A stretch of 64,000 bases of DNA, from positions 42,383,501 through 42,447,500 of the forward strand of contig CM065387.1 of the NCBI GenBank assembly GCA_033060915.1. The letters are read 5' to 3'. The position numbers and the translations under genes are program-made. Of this stretch, positions 11,389 through 24,012 are shown one piece after another. Under the pieces are notes generated by a model that was not told the DNA's origin, did no database searches, and saw nothing but the letters and a program-made list of their open reading frames with translations. The DNA comes from Euryodendron excelsum. Lineage: Eukaryota > Streptophyta > Magnoliopsida > Ericales > Pentaphylacaceae. Numbering within the stretch: position 1 is the first letter of the stretch; every line of letters starts with the position of its first letter.

Positions 11389-13535
11389 GTAGGGTGGGTA
11401 ATTTTTTCCAAAATTTTAGGTTCTCGCCCCGCCCCTAATAGGGCGGGTTTGGGGTGTAGATAATTGAGTTGGGAGTGGATGATGGGAGAGATGCATAACC
11501 CGAATTAGGTTCAGAGTGGAAATGGGTTTAGACCGTTAAGATTCCAAATCGGCCCTGATTATAGGTAAATTGTCTAACATTATTAGTTTCCGATAATACC
11601 GAACTACTCTTAATATATATATATACATTTAATGTGATTAGGGTTCTTCAATGAATCAATTGATTCAATTCTTCTACAGTTTTTCATACAAAAAAAAAAT
11701 TCTTCTACAGTTACTCTCTCTCACACTGACTCACTGCCGTCGTCGTTGTCGATCGTTTGTTCAAGGCTTCAAGTTCAAGGTGTGAAGCATCGTTTGCCAC
11801 TGTTCAGGTTAGTCTCTCTCTCTCTCTATATATATATATATGTATATGTATATGTATATACCCTTAATATATATATACATGCTGATATAATGAGTAATCA
11901 CCTCACAATTCGCCCACCTTGTCAACACCCATTGCTCCCCTCATTTTCTCTCACCAAGACATCACCCCACCTCACAAAATCATCATGGCCAAATCAAAAG
12001 AAGATCCAAAAATTAAACTCAAACCAATGGAAAATTTTAGTAAATTTTGAAACCCAAATCCTAATTTGGTCAGAAAGTTTAAAAAAACAAAAACAGGAGG
12101 TCAGTAAAAGATTTAGATTGAGGTGAGGAGGGACGGGACTGTTATATGTTATTGCTGGAGACTAAGCATGTCATCAATGAAGTCCAACATCCTTTGTTTT
12201 TTGCTGGTATGATCAAGACTCAAGAGTCCAACATTTAGATTGAGGTGGGTTCGGGACGGGTTTGCTTTCACTCCAAACTCAATTTACCCGAACCCGTTAA
12301 CTTTAAATGAGGTGGGGTGGTGTGAGGCACAAGGATCAAAATTTCATTTCAATAGGTAATTTTGGTGGGCTCGAAAATAAAAATTTTTCGAAAATGTTTC
12401 GAAAACATTATGAAAATTGAGAAACAATAAGAAACATTTGGTTTAATAATGCTTAAAGAATAGACTATAAAATTCTAGACTTATATGGACTCTTTACCAT
12501 TCCCATGGGCCTTCAAGAACAATCATTTTTCACTTATGTCTATTTGGCTCAAATGTCTCATCGGTTAATTGTTTGATGAAGTGTATGAATTAAACCGCAT
12601 TCCTTTGTTGTTGTATCTTGAAGTATGGTATTGTTGGTTAAATGTTGTTGATCCTTAAGTCAAGGATGATGCATGATATACTTATACCAATTTGCAATTA
12701 AATTGGTCATCTGGGTCACAATGATGAAAATCTTTTAATTTTTTCATGCAGCTGCCAAACACCAGAAAATATAAGAAATATATTATTGTACAATTGTGTT
12801 TGTTTTCTTTATAAATTATCCATACATATTGGCTCATTTTCACTTAGTTCTCCTACTTATGAATCTAATATTCAAATTGTTTTTGCTCGAGGAGTCATTT
12901 TTGTAAGAAACTGAAAATCTTGAAGTTTCAATCAAGTAATCCTATTTGTGTACTAGTTATTTTATTTATTGCGGGTAAATTTCACATTTCCCTCTCGGTT
13001 AAACCTGGAAACACTCACTTAGTGAAGTCTGTATTATCATTGTTTCCTAATTTCTCTAGTTCTCTCTATCGATCGAGCCTTCTCTTTCTACTTCCTCATG
13101 TTCTCTCCTTCACCTCCAGCCATAACCACTAGCCGTCTTCTTCTCCACCTTCGGCCACAACTACCTTAACCACCCATATCTTTTTTTACTCCACAACCAT
13201 AGTCATTGATCATCCCCTTCAATTCGGCCATCATCATCATCATTATCTCTCTCTCATGGCTTCTAATTAAGTTATTTTTATATGAACTTTTGTTTATCTA
13301 TTGGTTATTGGGATGATGGGTTGTTCAGATCTAGGTAAATAGACATTGGGTTCTTTAAATTGACAATATGACTATAATTAGGTGGGAGTTATCCAGAATT
13401 GGGTGTGACCTACTCTCTTGAATCAATGGTTTGAATCTAACCATTGATTCAAAGAAAATTATGGTTTCCCCAAAACAAAATTAAGGAGAAAACTTTGTTA
13501 ATTCATGATTCAATTCTTTTTGGTTCATTACTTAG

Positions 13536-14554
13536 TGTCACGAGTTGCCACCTGTGGCACGCCTAGGGCCGCAGGGGTCCTTGGCATGAGGTATGTCTAA
13601 GTTTGGTTGCTTGTGGTGGCATGGCAATTTCGTAATTTGTATTTTTAATATTTATTAGATTTATGAATTATGACTCCTCGAGAGGGTATGATGTTTCCTT
13701 TTGTCATGTTGGAGAAAGTTCAAAAGGTTATTATAAGAAGGGGTCTGGTGTTAACTCTATCACCTCTTGGTGCTATCAAAAGGACCAGCACTCAAGTGAA
13801 TCCCCCAAGAATGTGGGCGAGAATTGGGGACCGGCTATGGCACGTGGCCACATTCCTCATGCTAGCCAAGAGGCTACATGGGCGGCATTGTGCCAAAAAG
13901 GGCAAATGTTGAGCATTTGTTGAGGCAAAAGGTTGTCACGTATGCACCCGCTCTGCCTCATTCGTGTTGTGGCGGGGCTAATACTCATGACGGATTGGGC
14001 CATCAGTGTGCACACTTGCATGACGTGTACCTCATGTGCACTTGCATGTTGAGTTCAAGCTTGTGCACGAGGCTGCTTGGTTTGGCTAACATTGGTGTCA
14101 CAAAACACTATATTGTGAGCTCCTTGGTTGCTCTACGGTTATACCTATCCTTGTGAGTAATTGCCTTGACGCGGACATCAGAAAGCTTTAAGGTTGGAGA
14201 CGTCGTGTCTAACGAGTGATTCTTTGCTTATGCGCATGTCCGTTTGCACATGACACCTTACTTGTGCCTCGAGAGGGACTTGGTGCTAAGCACATTGCTT
14301 GTCGAGCGTGCGTGCATTCGAGAGTTGGCATTTCCATCGCCTATAGCTTAAGTTGAGCCGGAAGGTTTGAGCATCAGAAGGCGGAGCTTCACAAGATGTG
14401 TGGTTCTTACGGATAGATCTTGGGCTACGGATGTTTGAGTTGGCAGGATTATTGTTTGATGCATAGTCGCCTTATGAGTTATTTTCGCTGCGTATGATCA
14501 ATGGCAGGTCATATCATTGTCACTGTGTGATGCTTGATCTATTAGCCCGTAACA
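13536..14554. mobile_element. Solo LTR (probably gypsy-type)
   Basis: A 1019-bp unit that starts TGTCACGAGTTGCC and ends AGCCCGTAACA, the canonical TG...CA termini. It is bounded by a perfect 5-bp duplication CTTAG (13531-13535 and 14555-14559). It is more GC-rich than its surroundings. No internal domain or second LTR is present, so it is best explained by recombination between two LTRs. The three ORFs inside it are incidental. Confidence 0.85.
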
Positions 14555-15159
14555 CTTAGGTATACATATTAGTGTTACTATTTTTTTTTTTTTGTCTCAA
14601 TTGTGGGTATGCACCATTTCTAAGTGTTTGAGATCGCTTTCATTCTTGTAGTCCTTAACAAGGATCAAAATTTTGTTTTGATAGGTCATTTCAGCGAGCT
14701 TGGAAGCAAAAACTTTTGGAAATGTTTTGAAAACATGATGGAAACAGATAAAAAATAGAAAACATAAAGAAATATTTGGAAACATAACTTAATATCCACT
14801 AATATATAATTTCAATGCTAACATGACAATAATAAAACATATTTAAGGGTATATATTCATTGGAACTACAAAATAAAATATAATTGAGTAGTAAACGGTA
14901 AATTATAATGTAAATGTGAAAATAGCAATAAAATGAGCAAATATATCAAAAGAGAGAATTTATTAAAAGAAATTGAGTTTTTTTTAATAAATTTAAATTT
15001 AAATAATTCAATAAAAAAATAATACGTTTACTTACTTTATGTATAAAACGATAACAACTATAAATATTTTTTAATATAAAATCTACACTTCATTCTAATT
15101 CAAATAAGTAATAATGTAATGATATTCATATTTATTAAATCTATAACTTATTGTAGTTT

Positions 15160-15160
15160 A

Positions 15161-15193
<33 letters not shown>
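15160..15193. repeat. (TA)n microsatellite
   Basis: An uninterrupted run of TA dinucleotides at about 15167-15193 in non-coding DNA. Confidence 0.9.
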
Positions 15194-15859
15194 TACTGAA
15201 AGGGCCAAAGCCTTTTTAAATAAATTAATTATAAATTAACATAAAACATAGACATAAGTACATAAACACAAATCTGTAAATCACTCACCTGTCTCGCTTC
15301 TGACTGCCGCACCGAGAGAGACAGAGGCGCACGAAGGGGGAAGAGATCGAAGAAGAGACACAGAGAGTGAGAGAGATTTTGGGAGAGAAGGGGGGAGAAG
15401 AAGATTGAAGCCAAGAAGAAGAGGAGGAAGAAGAAGTACCTGGACTCTGGACTAGACTGCTGACCTGGTAAGGCTTTTCCTTTGTCGTCTACCTCTGTCT
15501 TCTACCTCTTGCTGTAGTTTCTTCCCAGATTTGATGGCCTTTTTGAATTTTTTTTGCTTTGGTGTGTCGACACATCATGTTGTTTCCATCGAAACACACA
15601 GAAACATCTCCGTTTCGTTCGAACCCATGGAATTTCGGAATTTCTTCAGTATTTTGCTTCGGTGGCTGGGAAACCGAAATGTTTCGGCTGTTTCGTTGGC
15701 AACGAAACGAAATTTTGATCCATGGGTGGGGGTGGGGTTTTGAGTCCCAACCCGTCACGGGTTTGGGACGGGGGTGGGGGAGGGTTTTTCTAATGGGGTG
15801 GGTTAGGGTTGGGACAAACCCGTCCCGAACCCATCCCCTTGCCATCCCTATGCTCATGA

Positions 15860-16738
15860 GAAGTTCTAAAACAGAGGGTGTGAGAGAAGAGACTAGAGAC
15901 AGATCTAGAGAGAGGGAACAAATCACTATTGTTCAACGACAATATTGGATGCTCTGAATGAAGCTGAGTGCTCCAGTGTTGATAGATTCGAAACCGTGAT
16001 CGTTGTTCATCATAAACAAGGAATGGGTTTGGACTTATAAACCCTAGATATTTTACAGTATATATATACACATTTTTGGGGTTCTTTTAGTTTGTATGAG
16101 CCTGATGGTATTGAATTGAATTTAGGAGTTAAGAACGAATCTACATTGAATTTAACAGTTGAGAATGAATCTATATCTTCCCAGGACCTTAAGCTGTAAA
16201 GAACTTACTGGGAGAAATCACGCGTTACAAATTAATCTATCTTCACCGCATTTTGGCATCCTTTCTCTGTTTCTACTTAAATAGCAGGGGTGAACAATAT
16301 GTTGTAGGTCTGATGTAGGGCATCATACTGTTTGCTAACTGGTGGCCAACACATATGATTGGCAATCACCAAAGCATTTATGTGGTAGTGTGTTACCAAA
16401 GGGCTGCTCATGAAATTGTATATTTATTCTCGATGCTATCCATGTTAATTGTTTCGAAGTATACATGTTCACTGTACACAAAAATGGCTGTTCACAATCA
16501 ACATAGTAAATACCATATATCAATATCTTGATGTCATGTAGTTAGACTAAAATGCTTGCTTGCTTGTTATGGATGGTTTGCTATGAAATTTTTGAGTGAA
16601 TAGTTGTTGTTTCTCAAGCTTGAGATAAAACACCTTGTCATTGGGTCGTTGTCTACTATTGTAGAAATAGAAAGGCCTCAAATTTTCTTGCTAAAGTAAA
16701 TACAAAGTGGGTTTGGCGGGCACGAAATATTACAGGGA
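15860..16738. other. Upstream region of the RPF1 gene
   Basis: No gene of its own. It lies between the right end of the composite element and the RPF1 start codon and should hold the RPF1 promoter and 5' untranslated region. No TATA box close to the start codon could be named with confidence. Confidence 0.4.
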
Positions 16739-18261
16739 ATGGTGGTGATGGGGGGAAAGCGAAACATGAGTGAAGCAATTATCAAAAACAGTGGCAATAA
16801 CAGTAATGGAGATGATAATGATGAGAAGAAGAAGAAGAAGAAGGAGGAGGAGGAAAGGGGGCAGCAGTTGCTTCCATCGACTATAAAGAACAAGGAGAAG
16901 AGATCGGCTGTCCACGCAAAGCTCAAGCATCAGAAGAAGCTGGAGAAGCGTAGGAGGTCTAAGGCTCGTGATGCTGCCGAGAAGAGAGCTCTTGAGCTTG
17001 GCGAGGAGGTCCATCTCATCCCCTTTCTCTACATATAAACATACCCTCCCTCTCTCTCATTGCTCTTAATTAATAATCCTTTTCAGTTTCTCTCCCGAGA
17101 CTACACACACCATGCATGCAATTTGAGCAGAGACTTTGATTAGTATTTTTTATTTGTTCAAGGATTGGTGGCTGGAATTCAATGGATGGGCTCTGATTTC
17201 TCTTTCTTATGGGCATGTTTGTTTTTCTTACTATTTTTATGCAGCCTCAACCAAAGAAGATCCCCCACACAATTGAGAATACCAGGGAGTGTGACGAGAC
17301 TGTTTGCAAGCCTGATGATGAAGAGGTTTTTCAATGATATCCTCACGTTAAAAAACTCTTTAGGATTTTGATATATTGTTGAAAGGTTTATAAAAACTGT
17401 ATTATCTTTCATTGTTTTCAATGTAAGTCAGTTGTACCAGTTGCAGTTAGCAGTGAGGAAAAATTTATCAAACCCTGCTTATGTATTGACTTCCCATTCA
17501 CCATGTGTTCATTTGCAGCTTTTTGCTGGTAATGACGCAGATGAATTTAGTTCGATTTTGAACCGTGAATGCACTCCAAAGATATTGATCACCACTTGCC
17601 GTTTCAACTCTACTGTATGTCTTCTTTTTAAATTAACCATTTGTCAGTTGGCGTAGAGCCATTCACCTTTAGACTTTTTTAATTCCTACCGGTGTGTAAG
17701 AATATTGTTGCCCTTGCTGATATTCTTTTTGAAAGATTTTTGCTGATTTGCTTAGTTTGTCTTTGATTCTTATATTGCTTGATCTACAGAAGGGACCTGC
17801 TTTTATATCAGAATTGCTCTCTGTTATCCCAAATGCTCAATACTACAAGAGAGGAACCTATGACTTGAAAATGGTACTTGTTTTTATTTTCTTAATTGTC
17901 ATCTTCTTTTATTGTTAATTTTTGAAATGTTGAGAAATAAGATGATAGGAATGGAGCTAATGTTGTAAGCTGCTTTCTTATTTACATTAGCATCCTAATA
18001 TTTCTGCAGATTGTAGAGTATGCAAGGAACAAAGATTTCACTTCTATTATAGTTGTCCATACTAACCGCAGGGAACCTGGTTAGCATCCTCTGGCTTTCT
18101 CCTTCCCTTGTATTGACATTAAAAGTTTTACCATTGACAATTTTGGTGGTGGTTCTGTAGATGCTCTTGTTATCATTGGTTTACCTAATGGTCCTACCGC
18201 CCATTTCAAGCTCTCAAGACTTGTTTTGCGCAAAGATATTAAGGTTCATTGTTCCATGTTC

Positions 18262-18299
<38 letters not shown>

Positions 18300-21200
18300 C
18301 TGTTTTCCAACAGTATAAGCTTTTTTTGCTTGATCTCTAAGCAAGCTGCTCTGACTACAAAATTTTTGCTGCAGATTAGAGTTGCCTGGATCTAGAAAAA
18401 ATAACAGAAAAAGCGATTTTTTTTCCTTCCCCCCCACCCCCCCCCCCTCCCCCCCCAGCGGGGGTGGTGGGGGGTTACTGACAAATGAATAACTTGATTT
18501 CACATGCAGTAGTTATAATCTAGTTACCTTTATTCATTTTGGGGTCTATGCTATGGAAATAAAGTTCGGCCAATGCCAACAATTTTCTGTTCTGAGCCTC
18601 ACAATGAATACTTTGCTTTGGTCAACAAAATTAAGCATAAGATCTCCATATTGCTTGATGCTGCTGAATTATCATGAGGTGTTGCATACAAAGGGAATTC
18701 ATGCGATAATATCAATTATATTGATTTCTGTAATGTATGTTTCTTGCAGAATCATGGAAATCCAACTAGTCACAAGCCTGAGCTAGTGTTGACTAACTTC
18801 ACAACACGCTTGGGTCATCGGGTCGGAAGGTGGCAATCTGTTTCTTCCTTACCATTGTGTTCAACATCTGAATATTGTTTGTGATTTTTCATCAAAGTTA
18901 TTTGAAATTTGGGTTTTAAAATAATGCTTCATTGTACATGGAGCTTCATATGAAACAAGTGCAGTTTCTGCATTTTAAGTGCTTTTTTCCTTATATAATT
19001 CTCTTTACATACTTTTGTGATTGTCTCTCCCTCTCCCTCTCCCTTTCTATTTGTGAGTTTGTGAGTTTGTGAGTTTGTGTGTGTGTGTGATCTATTTAGC
19101 AATCTAGATATATACATTTATATTATTTAGTCCCTCTGTCCGATTTTATGAGTCTTGCTTTCCAATTTTTGTAGTCCCATTTTAAGTGTCAAAGTTTTGA
19201 AATCCAAAAACTCTAATCATCAATGTCCGATTCCGATATTACTGTTCTTCAAATTTATATTTAAACCTTGCCAGTCCCAATACAGTTATTCAAATGAGAT
19301 AGAGGGTATTTTGTAAATCTATTTTTCGAAGATGCTCCCTTAAATTGTGAATGGTCATCCATGCTATATAATATGGAATGGAATGGAGCGAGTATCATCA
19401 ATCTACTGCTGACTGTTGCGCACGGCTATATGTTTCATGTAGGCTAATACAGTCCCTTTTCCCACATGATCCAAATTTTCGTGGAAGGCGAGTAGTTACC
19501 TTCCACAATCAGAGAGATTTTATATTCTTTCGCCATCATCGGTGAGTGTCTATTACGCTTATGGGATGCTCTATTTTGGAATTTGACTTATGTTTGGGAT
19601 GGAGATTCTGAGAGTGAAGTCTTGTTATTACGTGTGAAGGTACATTTTTGAGAGCAAAGATACTAAACCGAGCAACTCAAAAGGTAAAAAAGGCAAGGAC
19701 ACAAAGGATGAAAATGGCTTCCAAGAGAGAACAATTGCCCGCCTTCAGGTTGATGTTTACCTGTTCTTTTGTTTCTCTAGCAATATTTATGTTGATTTTT
19801 ACTAGTTTATTTCCAGCTTTTATAAAACTGTTTTACCCAGATCTCGACCTTCTAGAATTGTTGTCCAAATCGCTCACACTTCAAGAAATTCTAAAAATTC
19901 ATTTAGATTGATTGCAATTAATGCTTGGACTGGTTAGAACCGGGTCATTTGATTTTTTAACAGCAGATTGGAGCAAAATGACTCAAGTATTTTTGGAGAC
20001 TCTTTGCGGGTAGAAAAGAATTGGGGGCCAGTCCACTAGTATGATACTTGTCTGTGTAAAACCATTTGGAGAAGAGGCCTAATGCTCAACTGGGAGTAAA
20101 TGGATTAACCTAGATCAAACAAAGAGTTAATAAGATCTTTTGTCTCTACTGCAATTCCACCTCCAATCAATCTTGTAAACAATCTATTGTGGCCAATCGA
20201 AGTAAAAACTATAATGTGATTCACCTGGGTTCTGCATTTTCGAAGCATAAGGACACCAGAAAAAAGGACCTCAACCTTTTTTGAGCTGGTATTTTCTTGT
20301 TTGGGATCAGTTTACAAAGGTTATCAAAAGCTTGCCTCCACTCTCTGCCTACACACATAAAAAGAAGAAAAAAGGAAGAAGAAGAAGAAAAACATTGAAG
20401 ATGAACCAACAAAATGGACGAGAAGAATAGTAGATCAACGGGCAAAGTTGTAAAGAAAGGCTACTGCTCACACCTCCCACTGCGAACAAAGATTGAAAGG
20501 AAATGACCCAAAATTTTTCTTGGATTGCCATTGTATTTATCATTGATTCTTCCGAATACTTTATGGTTAATTCTACCGAATTCCCACCTTTTCAACTCTT
20601 ATGTCAGACCAAAAAAGAATTCTTAATCTATGCCTTTCCCCCATTTGGCTCTTAATTATGTTTACTGAGAAGCATGCGCTATTGATGTTGTACTACAAGC
20701 TGCAGTTGTGGGGAAAATTAAGACAAGGTTTTACAACACTTAGCGCTAATTAGTGTACAGGAACATGCCGTTGAAGGATAGTTTTATAGGGATAGGTTTA
20801 TCAACATTTGGCTTGTCCTTGGCAATATGAGGGAAGCCATTTTTTTTTGTGTTAAGAGTGGGAAAATTTATGGCAGAGAGTAATGTTTATCTTGAATGGT
20901 GCTTCCTATAGCAACTGGGAGAAATAAACAGTGGGCTAGTTTTGCCTGGAAAAAGGCACTTTTTTTATTTGAACATTGATAGACCAGGTGAGTTGAAAGT
21001 CTGGCCACTAACTTGAATTGTTTGTTTTTGCTGGTGTACCGATATCTTGATGGTTTTTTCTAGGATGATTTGTGTGTAAGGGAGGACTGTTGTCAGCATC
21101 AGTTATATCAGCCTTTAATTCTCTATTCAAAGCCTCTTTGGTCTATGAATGTTTCCTGAACAAATTTTCCATTAAAACTTGCAGGAATGTGGTCCTCGTT

Positions 21201-21458
21201 TCACTCTGAAGTTGATTAGTCTGCAGCATGGAACATTTGATACAAAAAGCGGGGAATATGAGTGGGTTCATAAGGTAGATTATTACCAAGCATCCAAAAT
21301 GTTGTTTTATATTTGATCCGACATACTTTTCTATGTAGTACTGTCCTGTCAAGAGATTTCTTCCTTGGTCTAGCTCATTTATTGTCTGCTTTTATTTATC
21401 TTTTCCACTTTGAATGCAGCCGGAGATGGACACTAGCCGCAGGAGGTTTTTTTTGTAA
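16739..21458 (+). CDS. RPF1: Ribosome production factor 1 (Brix-domain protein)
   Basis: Nucleolar factor for 60S ribosomal subunit assembly and pre-rRNA processing (family knowledge). Eleven exons join in frame to 366 aa: 16739-17008, 17245-17325, 17519-17614, 17790-17873, 18010-18079, 18161-18243, 18750-18829, 19443-19541, 19640-19748, 21185-21274, 21420-21458. All junctions are GT-AG and phases agree. The N-terminus (about residues 28-80) is Lys/Glu-rich and basic. The Brix domain begins near residue 136 ([13 protein letters not shown]) and runs through [29 protein letters not shown] and [20 protein letters not shown] to [20 protein letters not shown]. The end, [12 protein letters not shown], is typical of RPF1 and distinguishes it from the related IMP4, BRX1 and SSF proteins. 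The charged linker [16 protein letters not shown] (exon 9) looks like a low-complexity insert. I chose the first ATG; the in-frame ATG three codons later would serve equally. The gene appears intact. Confidence 0.95.
18262..18297. repeat. (CT)n(TA)n microsatellite in RPF1 intron 6
   Basis: A CT run followed by a TATATATA/TGTATATA run just downstream of the exon 6 donor. Confidence 0.85.
18421..18477. repeat. Poly(C)/poly(G) tract in RPF1 intron 6
   Basis: A C-rich run with only four non-C interruptions (about 18429-18459) followed by a G-rich run (18460-18477). The two can pair as a GC hairpin, or form C-rich/G-rich structures. It lies inside an intron, about 270 bp upstream of exon 7. Confidence 0.8.
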
Positions 21459-24012
21459 TGTGGTTTGGAATCTTGCAACGAGGAGATGTGGAAAGTTGGC
21501 ACCTTGTAACGAGAAGCGAGCTATTTGTACCATTTCTCTCTGATCGCCACTCTGTTCTTTAAAGTATTGCGTTTTTTTTTATTTATGATGGTGATTGATA
21601 ACTATTGATAAATTATGTCACAATTGTTTGCATTCTTTCTCTATTGCTGTTTGTGATGAAATCTTATTTTTCTTTCCCTACCTGAGTGCCATTGCTTAAG
21701 CCACACAAAAATGCGCAGGCCTTGCTTTGTCTTTTGCTGCAAATCAAAACAAGCAGAGCAACAGTTGAAAGACATACTTATGGAGGGGAATTCTTGTAAT
21801 TAGATAGACGATCCAACTCCAGTTCTCCAACAAGGTCTTGAATCTTTGATTAATATGGTTTTTACCCCGTTCTCTGCAGACAACAGCCAGCCTGCAAATT
21901 AAACGAAGAGCACCTACAGCTGAAAATGTATGTGGTTAGTGATTACCCACCCCTACCTTCTGCAGGAGACCAAAATAGGCAAGACCTCTTTCTTTCTGCC
22001 ACACACAATCCTCCCCAGAAAAGCTTCAAGATGCTAGGGGCGTTGAACCCCTAGGGTACTAAGACAAAAATATAAATTGAACACAGGCCCAGGCCAGCTT
22101 GCACGCAAAATTCGAGAGAATGCAGGTTTAGAATGTAGAAGATAAAATTTGCAAAGAAACAATCATTTTAGTTATGGGTTGAATCCACCACCATCACTTT
22201 GTTAGAGAGAGAGAGAGAGAGAGCAATAATATTCGTTGGTTTAAAAGTATAGATGCAGTTCTACCGTAGCCGTTCACCAATTAACAATATTAATCATAAA
22301 ACATTTTTTTTCCTAATAGAATGGGACTAGACATCATTAAAATCATAGATGAATCGCGTATAGAAATGCTACACAATCATACATCATATTAACAGATGTA
22401 AAACATTAATTCCATTTTGGCAATGCAATCTGCATATATAAACCAGTAAAATGTAATCCGTGTGTATTTTAAATGGCTTAGTGTGACCCTTATTGTAGAG
22501 TGGATACGAGATGAGGCATATATGTATGCCATATTTTGCTTCAGCTCCCAAACCTCACTATTATCAAAAAAATGTTCTTTCCAGGTAGTCTCAGTCGGCA
22601 ATCTATCTTGTTACCTGTCAAGTGTGCTCTTCAATCCCATGTCCTCTCTATTCCTTCACATTTTATATTATTTTTATTGCCATTAGTACTGTTGTTGTCG
22701 TTGTTGTTAATATCCTATATAGATGTTGCTCTATCCTACCCAATACTTTACCCTTTAAAACATCTAAAAGGTTACACACAAGCAAGTTGGCAAGTAAATC
22801 TCTCCTCAACAACACCCCCAAAAAAAAAAAGAAAAAGAAAAAGAAAAAACACCCAATTTTAAAACTGAAAGTACTTCTTAGAATTCCTCTGCGAATCCCC
22901 CTCAACCTTGTTTTATAACCCAACCAACTCGAGCACCCAAGCTCTAGGAAACTTCCTCTAGTATTCATAATCTCAACCTGTCTTCGTAGCTAGTATTCAT
23001 GCAGCAATTCTTAGTTTGCTGTATGTGAAAACTTTGGGCTTCTGTTACAATGCTCTTGTTTGTCAAAGTCTTAACTGATTCATTATTGGATGTAAGACAA
23101 GAAAACTTTAGGGGAGACTTGGACTAGGATTGTCTACGGTTGGAATTGCAGTGGATTTTAGCCGTGCAAGTTTCTAGGGCCAGGGTTTCTAGCTAATAAA
23201 TAAAAAATAAAAATAAAAAAAGGGAAAAAGGTTGGTTTGGCCCAGATTTTCAAAAATTGCTGGTTGCAGAATTTTTAGAAATGGTTTGTTGGCAGACATT
23301 GGATAGGATAGGTTTCAATGTTTTAGGTGTGAAATTAACGGCGAAGATTGGGGATGATTTGGGTTTTATTAGATAGGGTTTGGGACTGAAGAAGAGTCGA
23401 GAAGTGAACAGTAACTCATGAATAGAATTCGTAAAAGAGAAAAAGAGAAAGACTTTAAGACCTCCTTTGGTAACATTTATTATTTTTGTTTTTTATTTTT
23501 TTTCTTAAAAAACAAAAAATATCGTTTGTTTAAAATTTTTTTTAGTTTTTTACAAAATTTGAAAAAAGGCAACTAAAAACACTAAAATAGATGCAATTCT
23601 CTCTTACCAAAATATTGGTCTAGTACTATTGCCACAACGATAACCTATAAATACTTATTATCAAACTACAAAAAACCTACAGCAAAAAATAAAAATTGAC
23701 AACTTTACCAAACGGATAAGAATCTTGCCTAAAATTCCCTCCAAAAAAAAAAAAAAAAAGAGAAAAATGATCTGCTACAATAAGGTTGCACCTCAGAGTT
23801 CTTTTTATAGTTATTTTACATCTTTGTCTTCCCATTTGGTGTAGTTCTAAGTGGAATGCTTTGTGTGAGTTAGTTGTATATCCAACAATTTGTTTTTTTA
23901 CTAGATTGAAAATAATTACATCATGAGAAGCATACCAAATTGAACACTCATCTCTCTAAGAAAGAATTTTATACCAAACCAAACAATGACACAAATCACA
24001 AAATAAATTCAC
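21459..24012. other. RPF1 3' flank and intergenic DNA
   Basis: No gene is supported. It contains a (GA)n microsatellite at about 22206-22223 and AT-rich DNA. A foldback-like region around 23460-23720 has CCTTTGGTAA and TTACCAAACG at opposite ends, suggesting a MITE without a confirmed target duplication. Confidence 0.45.

Larger units (their letters stand above)
12331..15720. mobile_element. Possible inner nested element with GGATCAAAATTT ends
   Basis: GGATCAAAATTTCATTTC at 12331 is the inverse of GAAACGAAATTTTGATCC ending near 15720, which suggests terminal inverted repeats. A second, similar left end with the same downstream blocks occurs at about 14662-14790, so the inside is partly duplicated. 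The interval interrupts the hAT-type sequence of the composite at 11389-15851. A clean target duplication was not found. Confidence 0.4.
11389..15851. mobile_element. Composite hAT-type element (TAGGG family) with nested insertions
   Basis: The left end TAGGGTGGGTAATTTT and following CCCCGCCCCTAATAG block match the element at 38350-39334 in order. The right end, ACGGGTTTGGGACGGG... through TTGCCATCCCTA (15840-15851), matches the right end of that element. Flanks CACTCATG (11381-11388) and TGCTCATG (15852-15859) agree at 6 of 8. At about 4.5 kb it is much longer than its 985-bp relative, because further DNA sits inside it: a solo LTR (13536-14554) and a block with AAGGATCAAAATTT ends. No transposase ORF was recognised. 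Confidence 0.65.

Noticed and set aside
11746..12126. 126-codon ORF on the plus strand
   Set aside because: It spans CT and TA microsatellites and the hAT-type element; composition is low-complexity and no domain is visible.
13663..14156. Three overlapping plus-strand ORFs of 80-92 codons
   Set aside because: All lie inside the solo LTR; GC-rich LTR sequence leaves frames open. No retrotransposon protein motif.
15489..15957. ORFs of 132-145 codons on both strands
   Set aside because: They overlap on opposite strands across the repeat-rich right end of the composite hAT-type element; translations are proline/histidine or tryptophan-rich without domains.
16678..17014. Minus-strand ORFs opposite RPF1 exon 1
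   Set aside because: They are antisense readings of the Lys/Glu-rich exon (giving Leu/Phe/Ser runs).
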